Shown here: one piece after another, positions 55,401 to 64,000 of the stretch
Numbering within the stretch: position 1 is the stretch's first letter
How the letters are laid out: every line of letters begins with the position of its first letter
NCBI GenBank assembly: GCA_963680875.1
Contig: OY804575.1
Location: 32,888,494 to 32,952,493 of the forward strand
Length of the DNA: 64,000 nt
Source: Bathymodiolus brooksi
Lineage: Eukaryota; Mollusca; Bivalvia; Mytilida; Modiolidae
Direction: 5' to 3'
Translations under genes and position numbers: made by a program
The notes under the pieces: model-generated
Seen by the model: only the letters and a program-made list of their open reading frames with translations
What the model was told of the DNA's origin: nothing
Databases searched by the model: none

Positions 55401-56224
55401 TTTTTTCTTAATAATGTTGTTTAATAATATTCGTTTGTTTTCAACCTTACAGATTAAAAAAATAGTTCAACTTTGTATCATGAAAATAATCACCAATGTA
55501 GATAGAACTATATTGTTTTTTAAAGAGACAGATCTTGTTTTGTACTATTAAAACACTGTGATTCTAACAGAGTTAACTGAAACTGGCATCATTAAATAGC
55601 TTTAATTTTACATTGACAACATATTTTGTTACTTTTTGTGGGCGTGTTTCAACAGACAATCGACATTCCTATGGATACATACAGTGCTCCTTTTCCAATC
55701 GACGTGTACCTTTATTGGTATGAGGTCAACTTCATGCAGGTGTTACACAGGAAGAACGAATAGAAATTATCTGGATCCTTCTTTTTTCTAATGACAACCA
55801 CAACAGGTGCCAATTCAAGAACACCTTTTAATAACATGGTGCATTGTATGTATAAAGATATAATGCCACAATTAATTACTAAAAGGGAAGGTCATAACAC
55901 TTGTCTAACCTTACCCTCTGTACGAATCCCGACAAGAGAGTGCATGCGGTGTGGTATAATTTACTTTCTTTACATTAATACATTTTGCTACACTACCCCA
56001 TATCGTTAATATATTTGTTTTCTAATTCAAAGATAACTAGAAAAGCAGGACATGTCACCTCTCAATCAATGTACATTTATGTCTTAAGTAAGAGGTAGTC
56101 ATTATCTTGAATTAATATGCTAGGAGCTTAATTTACTCAGAAACCGGTAGATATCTAGTGGAAGAAAACTAGCATAGTTTCCTTTGCTGACCAATTTGAA
56201 ATGCTTTATACCTAATACCAAATA

Positions 56225-56299
56225 AATCTACCGTGGCATTTAAATTTTAAATGTTCTCGTCCTGAATATAGCTGAAAAATTGCTCGCTGGACGTTAAAC

Positions 56300-56334
<35 letters not shown>

Positions 56335-56335
56335 C
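56225..56335 (+). repeat. SINE 3' end with (AATC)n tail
   Basis: TCTCGTCCTGAATATAGCTG, CTGGACGTTAAACACC and AATCAATCAATC are a typical SINE tail. The head is missing or not recognisable. Confidence 0.65.
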
Positions 56336-56499
56336 CAAATAAATCTCACATTTAATTTTCTGTTATATGGACATCTATTGTTCTTGTTCTACGTCATGGT
56401 ATGTCATTTTCTCGAGTGATAGAAGCATTTTATTTTTATTTGTAATTTATTGGAATGAACCCAATGAACACGAATCAAGATTTATGTTTGACTTTGAAA

Positions 56500-56582
56500 A
56501 ACGTACTGTATGATTAGTGGAACGTTTTCTGTATGATTAGTGGAACGTTTTCTGTATGATTAGTGGAACGTTTTCTGTACTC
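56500..56582. repeat. 23-bp tandem repeat
   Basis: GATTAGTGGAACGTTTTCTG followed by TAT, about 3.5 units. Confidence 0.9.
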
Positions 56583-56774
56583 TTATCGAATTATGTAAAG
56601 AAAGTGTAAATAGTGATGGTCAACAATTCCACCAATATCAACCGACAGGCACAAAAATGAGGTGAGGTTAAACTGGTTAATGGGATCCCACCTAAACCTC
56701 TCCTCTTGATAACTGGATCTTCAACGATAATACATATATAAACAAACAATACAAAACCTTTGATTCCACTTAGA

Positions 56775-57258
56775 AACACCACATACTATCACAAACACCA
56801 CATACTATCACAAACACCACATACTATCACAAACACCACATACTATCACAAACACCACATACTATCACAAACACCACATACTATCACAAACACCACATAC
56901 TATCACAAACACCACATACTATCACAAACACCACATGCTATCACAAACACCACATACTATCACAAACACCACATACTATCACAAACACCACATACTATCA
57001 CAAACAGCACATACTATCACAAACACCACATACTATCACAAACACCACATACTATCACAAACACCACATACTATCACAAACAGCACATACTATCACAAAC
57101 ACCACATACTATCACAAACACCACATACTATCACAAACACCACATACTATCACAAACACCACATACTATCACAAACACCACATACTATCACAAACACCAC
57201 ATACTATCACAAACACCACATACTATCACAAACACCACATACTATCACAAACAGCATA
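56775..57258. repeat. 19-bp minisatellite (~25 units)
   Basis: The unit is TATCACAAACACCACATAC, period measured as 19 bp, with occasional CAGCAC variants. It keeps long open frames in two phases (HKHHILSQTPHTITNTTYY) only because the unit lacks stops. Confidence 0.97.
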
Positions 57259-59714
57259 ATAGAAAGGTCAATCAAGTGGAATATATTGGTGTTTACTGTC
57301 ACTTTCAAAGATTTAACAGCAATATCGTGACTGTCAGACTTGATGGATAAGGAAAGATCAAAACAGTTACAACCAAATGATTGGTGAAACCACCGTCTAT
57401 GGGTATGTGTCGTACAACTTTAACATTAAATGTATGTATCGGACATGAACTGGTGGTTGTGGTGTTTGATTTGTGGGCAGACGTGCACGGTCCTAACTAC
57501 TCTGTCACGTGTGTACCATACGCAGACGGAAGTCAGGGTCTACATGCGAAGTCATCATTTACAATAAAGTTACAAATAAGAATAGTTTTGTCAAGGACAA
57601 CCATTGCAAAGACTAAAAGATTTTGGATAATATTTGATTATACTAATTAATGAAAAATGATCACTACTTTAAGGAGTTGACCAAGCTTACAAAGGATATA
57701 TATGGGAACTCAGTAAGAGTCCAGTGACTCCAGTCATTACCTAAGTTACAATAATGTCCTGATTTATTTTCATAAAGTTTGATAATAAAATATATGTGCT
57801 CATTATGTCCTGATTTATTTTCATAAAGATTGATATTCATATATATGTGGTGATATACTGATTAATTTTGTTATTCACTCAATACTCACACAAAAACAAG
57901 ACAACTTATACATTTAATCAAAGTTAATTGTGGACTTGGAGTACATTGATATCACCCCCAGTTTTCATATATAATAAAATGGTATTTTATAATTAAGGCA
58001 ATTATAACATTATCTTCAATTAAAGAACATGTATTGATACAGTTCTTTTAGAACAAGGACATTAAATCCTAACGTCATTGACATTTAAACTTTAAGCTAA
58101 AAGTCCTTAAATTATCTATATATTTGAATGCGGCAATTTGTTTTATAATTGGAGCTAATTACAATCTTCGTACATGAGTGTTACACGTTTGTATCTACCT
58201 AAGTAACGCTTAATCTTCATAATCGTCTTAATGTTGTACATAAACACAATGATGACTTTGCTTAATCATACTTCAGATTTTTTTTTGTTAATGTCAAATT
58301 TTTATGATGTAAAACATTTGGTTAAACGTTCGTTTCTCACCATCTTTATAGTCTCAGTAGATTAATAAAACAAACTTCACATAGATGTTATGTTACTGTT
58401 TAACAACACGAACATCATATGATACGGAAAACGTGTTGGGCACCAGTATGCCTTTAAAATAAATACAATTAACATCAATAAACACCCAACAAATCAACGA
58501 ACCGGACATCATTTGTACACATATCACAACACGAAACTAAAACATGAATACATGTAATTTGACAAAGTGAACACATGTTTCTTCATACTTTTAAACTTTA
58601 TATAATGTCACCGTCTTCTGGGGGCTAAACTATTAGATTAAGGATTTTTAAAGAATAATCTAATCTTATCTTTCAAAAGGTTTTTTTCGAAATATATCAA
58701 TACCTTGCTAAAAAGTATTGTGCCACTTGTACAACTGACCAGAGATGGTATTAGTAGTTAATTTGTGGTTGAAAGTCGACCGTTGTTTCCATACTACTGG
58801 TATGTCATTAGCCTTGTGTACTATCTAACATATAAATAATGGTTAAGACATGGGCTCTCATATTAGAACTAGTATTATACCATTGGTAACTTTTATTATG
58901 TATTAGGTTCAAAATGAGGATGCTGTGTTGTTTATAAGAACGCTGCTCACACACCTATATGTACTAACTTTACTACACACTAACATTGTAATGACGGGTC
59001 TTATATACATAGAACAGAGAACACACAGTTTCGAACCACATCTCAACAATCTCGTTATATTTTGATACTGTTTTATATTGTGGCTAAATTGGATTATGAA
59101 AAACATATACTGACTAGCAATAAAATAGCAAAATGATACCACCAAATGAAAAGGGAAGGTATGTATAATAAAAAAAATAATTCAAACCGACTGAATTCTA
59201 AAAAAAAAAAATAACAGGCTTTTATAAAAGTTCTGAATTTGTATACAACATCCGTTGTCAAACCGTCTTTTAAAAACAAATTGAGTGCCTTTAATTTTAC
59301 GGACATTCTTTATTTCGTTTTCGCTTGAGATTTTAGACGTTGTAATCTCTGTGACCATATATAGTGTGATTTGTTTATCCAAATCCTACATGTGACACTT
59401 GTATGTTGTGACCTAAAAAAAAAGAGAAAAGAGAACATCTCAAATTTATCAATTGATATATTCCATCAATATGCAAATATTTTCAACATCAATAATTTTT
59501 CTGATTTTGACATTTCTTAAAATATACAGATCAAGTTACTAATTAAAATGAAAACAATATGTATCACACAGTCAGGTCAAAATCAGAACGGAAAACGTAA
59601 TAACATTATAACATGTTTTTGAATACATTTGGTTAATTTATAAAAAAAAAGAAAAAAAAAAGAAAGAAAACAAAACAAAACAAACACAAAAAACAACAAC
59701 AACAAAAACAAAAC

Positions 59715-59860
59715 AGGAATTGAGGTATGTGTTGTTATGTATGAGGTATGTGTTGTTATGTATGAGGTATGTGTTGCTATGTATGAGGTATGTGTTGTTA
59801 TGTATGAGGTATGTGTTGTTATGTATGAGGTATGTGTTGTTATGTATGCTATGATTCTTT
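59715..59860 (+). repeat. 21-bp minisatellite, copy B remnant
   Basis: GGAATTGAGGTATGTGTTGT followed by six TATGTATGAGGTATGTGTTGT-type units. It is the contracted (or ancestral) counterpart of 52096-52930. Confidence 0.9.
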
Positions 59861-59870
59861 ATTTACTTAA

Positions 59871-60449
59871 TTGCTTAAAACTAACTCGATACCACTTATA
59901 CATATACATGACATGGCTTGGTACAATGCACTTCAATAAAAATGGGTGGGGTAATAATTATTTTATGGACCCAAATCTCCCTTGTTAGTGACAAGATGCG
60001 GTCATACAATTACATTGCACATGTGAGTTTAGCACACACATATAACTGGGTGAGCAGCGTTCTTTGTAAAGAGTCATAATCTTGTCAATTGAAACGAGAC
60101 GATTCTTTAGAAATCATTGATTTAATAGTTTATTACTCAAAAGACGGTGTCTTCGTATAAAGTATGAATACAAACTGCAAGCTCAAGCGTAGCGTATGAG
60201 TTTTGAAACATAACACCGCGAACACCGTTCATCTTTTATTTTTACGTGGGCCACGCACGTGAAATCTTCGACGAGGCCATGTAACGTTCTTATAATGTTA
60301 TAGTGTACTAAATAGACGGTTAATTATGCCATATTATTGTGATAGTATTAACAATTGTCTCCGGATTTCATCACATGTTAATTGACGACTGATTATAGTT
60401 TGCTGTTGATCAATGCAACGTATAGCGTGCATTTATTGGAAATACGGTG
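59871..60449. other. No feature recognised
   Basis: Unique-looking AT-rich sequence; no exon supported. Confidence 0.4.
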
Positions 60450-60499
60450 TTTGATCACAAAGGCCATTTGTGAAGGGTCTTTTACTATATTTTAAAAAG

Positions 60500-61175
60500 C
60501 GCATACCTCATATAATGATTAGTGTTCTAGACTGTAGTGCTGTAGATCGTGACCTCGATCATCGGTCGGGAAAAAACTGGAGCTTACTTCTTATGTGTCA
60601 ATCATGTAACATTAAGGATTACGAGCAAATACTGATTAACTCGGAGTCAACATAATGTGTCCCGGTGAAACCATGCATATATCTGACTATTTAAGGATTG
60701 ATCGCAATTGTTGTTCGGTTCACACCTGATTGGGGTTATTTCGAATGAACCGAACAAATAATTTCGATCAATCCTGATAAATTAATTCAAATTAATTCAA
60801 ACTTTTTTCGTTATGATTGATAAATATATTTATTTTTCCAAAATAAGGCAAATAATCGGAAATAAATCTAAATAACCCCAAAGGTGTCTCATTTAAAGAA
60901 AATCACCTGATGACAACGGCACGCGACGCCTTGAGAACGACGTCTATTTTTAGATTCCGTTCATTGACAAATAACCTCAACTTTTTAAACCAATCAAAAC
61001 ACGTATAAAATGACATGTGACTCTAATATTAATTTATAGAGTATTGTATCAGTGAACTAGCACTATAAACATCTAAGCAGACATACTCCATGTCATGTCA
61101 TAAAAAATGTACTTGTTATCGCCATGATATAGTTGAACAAGGGCTCACGTGGCATTAAACAACCATCACTCAGTA
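60500..61175 (+). repeat. SINE-like copy (family at 36350) split by an insertion
   Basis: 60525-60690 (CTGTAGATCGTGACCTCGAT, GTAACATTAAGGATTACGAG, ATAATGTGTCC) and 61050-61170 (CAGTGAACTAGCACTATAAA, ATCGCCATGATATAGTTGAA) correspond to consecutive parts of 36395-36700. The 355 bp in between are an insertion. Confidence 0.65.
60693..61047. mobile_element. Insertion with 30-bp hairpin inside the SINE
   Basis: Arms 60694-60722 (AGGATTGATCGCAATTGTTG...) and 60746-60775 (...ATTTCGATCAATCCT) pair almost fully around a 23-nt loop. The remaining 270 bp are AT-rich. No target duplication or outer TIR was found. It is probably a MITE or snapback insertion. Confidence 0.5.
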
Positions 61176-61241
61176 TAATTTAATTGTTAATGTAAATGTT
61201 AGTATACTAATTAATAAGACAAGTGAAGAGACAGAACCTTT

Positions 61242-63145
61242 CTAACTATAAATACCTGTTCCTTGGAGATGAACCGTTGCAATCTGTCCACCATGATTAA
61301 GATTGATAGTTTCTGTGTGTAGCGTTTTGCCATTTTGTTTAATTATCAATTGATGTTCACCCAGGAATATGTTTGCGTGTATGGTAGTTTGACCATTGAA
61401 GGAGTGATATTCATTTGTTCTAAATTTCTTATGAAAAAGTTCCTGCCATTTTCGACCTGCTGCATTTGGCTGAAATTCAATTAAAAATATGAACATTATG
61501 ACGTAAATATTATCATTTTACTACAAAATACCAATTCCTGTCATCAACCGTGTATTCACGAGACGAAAAGACATTCCTACCTTACATTAAACATGAGCCA
61601 CATATCTCGTTTTAATTGCAGAATTGTTCCCAAGATGTATACAAGTAAGACCTTGGAATATTTGTTCCAAGGATTTCATGATCTCTTTGAACAATCAGAA
61701 GCGTACTGTTTCGAATAACATTGTTGCACTGCCTGTTTTATTTTTATTATTTGTATTATTATTGATGATTTTATGAGTCATTGGTCTTTGGTTGTTTTCT
61801 GTCAGAATTACCTTGTTCCACTGCCTGTTTTATTTTCATTATTTGTATTATTATTGATGAGTTTATCAGTTATTGGTCTTGGTTGTTCTATGAGTCATTG
61901 GTCTTTGGTTGTTTTCTGTCAGAATTGTCATGTTTTACCTCTAATTTGTACCAATCGTTGTTTAATTATGCATGGAATAAAATACATTTTTTATATTAGC
62001 ATATAAATATAAATGGTGATACTCCTCGTGTGAATTGTTTCATATTGTCCTTCTTCAATTTACGGTTTCTGAATACCCTTTAATATCTTCAACTTTTCTA
62101 AAACAGTAAATTACCTCATAAAATAACATACCGTGACATGGTTACCCGATGCAAGAGCTATTTTTTGGTCATAAACAGCTTGATCCCAAAATCCCCAAAG
62201 AAGAATGCCCTCTACGGCCGAATGACTGAAATATAAAGTCATGACATCATCCAATGTGGCAGCCTTTGCATTTTCATTTGTGTCTAAAATTGTCAGTTCT
62301 GTTATCCAGATTGGCAGTCCGCTTTCTGCAATCTTATCTAGTCTATACTGAAATATGCAAATAATACAAATATAGTAGGAGACATCCGTTAATATGATTT
62401 ACATTGAAAACAAATCGGCTGATTTACATTTTACCAACACATTTTCAGGGGCCGTCATGACTGGTTGGATTTACAACTACCTATGCAATCGGAGTCTATC
62501 ACCAATGATGTTGTAAGTTCGACTCCCGCTCACGAGGTGTACAACATCATGTGATAAAATTTGTCAGTGACTAGCGGCAGATCGGTGGTTTTCTTTGGGC
62601 CCTCCGGTTTCCCCTACCAATAAAACTGACCGCCACGATAAAACTGAAATATTGTTGAAAGTGGCGTTAAGCATCATTAGATCAAACTAAGCCAGCCAAC
62701 ACATGTTCATGGCATAGAACAAATACTATGACTTGTTATCGAACACCGATGACGGGAAAAGAATTCGGTTCTTATATTTATTAACTATTCATATTTCATA
62801 AAGTAACCGGATGATAGCCATTGGACATAGTTAGTCGGTCATTTTATTCCATGAAACTAAACCACAACATTTACCATCTACATATGCAAAGTGATGTAGC
62901 CATATGTTTATATGCCTTTCGGTATTCATACGAATTAAAAAGAAAAATGGCGAAAAGAGGTTGTCAATTATACACAAAGTCGTGTCGCACTCTGGTATGA
63001 GGCACACATACATTTAAGTTATAGAAGATTTACATACCTTTAATACATCCATATTTTGACTACTCGACTTCAGATGACTTTGAACACCTAGTCCATAGAT
63101 AGGAACTCCAGAGTCTTTAAATCTTTTTCCTTGACTTTTGTAGGC
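61242..63145 (-). CDS. GH10 (endo-1,4-beta-xylanase-like) glycoside hydrolase, last three exons
   Basis: Minus-strand exons are 63145-63038, 62347-62132 and 61469-61242 (36 + 72 + 75 aa plus TAG), all phase 0 with GT-AG introns. The first gives VPIYGLGVQSHLKSSS (GH10 'G.G.QSH' strand). The second gives SGLPIWITELTILDT, whose Glu is the catalytic nucleophile of GH10 (motif 'TEL'), and VEGILLWGFWDQAVYD (the closing 'W.FWD' of the barrel). The third gives PNAAGRKWQELFHKKFRTNE and an added beta-rich tail (ANIFLGEHQLIIKQNGKTLH). Exons with the N-terminal half and the acid/base Glu lie beyond the window. Family GH10 cleaves xylan-type polysaccharides; homologues are known in molluscs and are usually secreted. 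Confidence 0.9.
61470..62131 (-). other. GH10 gene intron
   Basis: It lies between the last two exons. It contains a repeated block of about 135 bp (TGAGTCATTGGTCTTTGGTT at 61773 and 61889; GAATTACCTTGTTCCACTGC). No other feature seen. Confidence 0.7.
62446..62690 (+). repeat. tRNA-derived SINE in a GH10 intron
   Basis: GGGGCCGTCATGACTGGTTG, B-box-like GTTCGACTCCC (62517), TACCAATAAAACTGACCGCC and GTGGCGTTAAGCATCATTAG. Same family as 35386-35656. Confidence 0.85.
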
Positions 63146-63214
63146 CTGAAATATAAAATAAAATCGGTATTTTCAAACATACAAAGCCATATATAACGAT
63201 GGGCGTATTAAAGA

Positions 63215-63370
63215 TAAGAAACTTGTCATGGGGGACTAATTATAGATAGGGATCGTGTAGTGAGGGGTTGATTATAGATAGGGAACTGGTCGTGAGGGGT
63301 TAATTATAGATAGGGAACTGGTCGCGAGGTGTTAGTTTTAGATAGGGAACTTGTCGTGAAAGGTTAAGTT
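63215..63370. repeat. Tandem repeat of about 37 bp, four units
   Basis: TTATAGATAGGGAACTGGTC followed by GTGAGGGGTTAA-type units, in the GH10 intron. Confidence 0.85.
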
Positions 63371-63589
63371 TACGAAATGGGAGATCAAACATTTGCAACA
63401 GCTTGCTTTGCTCCAATTTGAAAACATCAACGGCTTTGCTTATATTTACATATAAGTGCAAGCTATTTTATTAATCAATTCATCCCATTTAAGCTAGGTT
63501 TTTTTTTAATTCAATTACAAAGAGTGTAATCAGTTTTAAAGCATATATCGTATCTAGTACACGAAACGAATAATAAACATTAGTGGTAT

Positions 63590-64000
63590 GTTTTAAACAA
63601 GACATGACTTATACCCAGTGTTAATGCATTCATCTCTATTATGTTTTAAACAAGACATGACTTATACCCAGTGTTAATGCATTCATCTCTATTATGTTTT
63701 AAACAAGACATGGCTTATACCCAGTGTTAATGCATTCATCTCTATTATGTTTTAAGCAAGACATGGCTTATACCCAGTGTTAATGCATTCATCTCTATTA
63801 TGTTTTAAGCAAGACATGACTTATACCCAATGTTAATGCATTCATCTCTATTATGTTTTAAGCAAGACATGGCTTATACCCAGTGTTAATGCATTCATCT
63901 CTATTATGTTTTAAACAAGACATGGCTTATACCCAGTGTTAATGCATTCATCTCTATTATGTTTTAAGCAAGACATGGCTTATACCCAGTGTTAATACAT
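63590..64000. repeat. 53-bp minisatellite running off the window end
   Basis: The unit is TATGTTTTAAACAAGACATG, ACTTATACCCAGTGTTAATG, CATTCATCTCTAT; period measured as 53 bp (63601 to 63654). At least 7.5 units, differing at a few sites (AACAAG/AAGCAAG, ATGACTT/ATGGCTT). Confidence 0.97.

Larger units (their letters stand above)
55798..57560. repeat. 1.76-kb block present only in copy B, flanked by ACAA
   Basis: Copy A reads CTAATGACAATAAAGTT without interruption (45950). Copy B has ACAA at 55794-55797 and again at 57561-57564 with 1763 bp between. It contains a SINE tail, a 23-bp tandem repeat and a 19-bp minisatellite. No terminal inverted repeat was seen. It could be an insertion in B or, less likely, a deletion in A. 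Confidence 0.7.
53552..59870. repeat. Segmental duplication, copy B
   Basis: It matches copy A from CAAATAATTTAAAGTCTTTG to the GAGGTATGTGTTGTTATG minisatellite. It carries extra blocks absent from A: hAT-like/unnamed repeats at 54550-55400, a 1.76-kb block at 55798-57560 flanked by ACAA, and about 340 bp near 57610-57950. It lacks the Ngaro-like insertion. Confidence 0.88.

Noticed and set aside
56760..57350. 196- and 131-codon frames (HKHHILSQTPHTITN repeats)
   Set aside because: They are read through a 19-bp minisatellite in two phases at once; no coding evidence.
58909..59382. Minus-strand frames in the 59-kb region and their equivalents near 51250-51700
   Set aside because: The two duplicated copies differ by frame-breaking indels here, and no family is recognisable.

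Overview
The window is nuclear DNA of an animal, most likely a mollusc (bivalve or gastropod). It is AT-rich and has no operons. Genes are split by GT-AG introns, and most of the sequence is decayed transposons, tRNA-derived SINEs and minisatellites. The mollusc assignment is an inference from the mix of elements (Penelope, tyrosine-recombinase retroelements, Tc1, SINEs with a conserved '..AAAACTG.CCGCCA..AT..' core) and from an animal GH10 glycosidase. No species is claimed.

The host genes are few. A complete five-exon METTL27/WBSCR27-like SAM methyltransferase runs 28956-38578 (+, 217 aa, all splice phases consistent). The last three exons of a GH10 xylanase-like glycosidase lie at 61242-63145 (-), and the gene continues past the right edge. 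Two tandem copies of a CARD-like death-fold exon lie at 44976-45252 and 53772-54048 (both -). A coiled-coil exon at 40360-40945 (-) may belong to the first CARD gene.

Layout: 222-5445 is a dead LINE split by a Tc1 element (3188-4743). 6440-17910 holds two co-duplicated units, each a 47-bp satellite array (2.3 kb and 5.5 kb) next to a gag-like ORF on the minus strand. 18.2-22.0 kb has a leader/A1 repeat of a tyrosine-recombinase retroelement, hAT-like debris, an unnamed repeat and a second LINE. 22.0-28.4 kb has MITEs, a dead IS630/Tc1-like transposase and a 1.8-kb element with 360-bp inverted repeats. 29-38.6 kb is the methyltransferase gene, whose first intron carries 3.7 kb of 41-bp minisatellite. 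41.7-43.7 kb has a Penelope fragment and a long-TIR element with a 9-bp target duplication that carries a piece of RecQ-like helicase. 44.77-59.87 kb is a tandem segmental duplication. Copy A contains an Ngaro-like retroelement (46896-51155) with the diagnostic B1-A2-B2 tail, and copy B preserves the near-empty target site. 60.4-64 kb has SINEs, the GH10 exons and another minisatellite.

The points most worth following are the CARD duplication with mostly amino-acid-changing differences, the retroelement with its empty site in the paralogous copy, the helicase-carrying MULE-like element, and the satellite/gag co-amplification. All alignments were done by eye. Boundaries of decayed repeats are good to roughly 5-30 bp.
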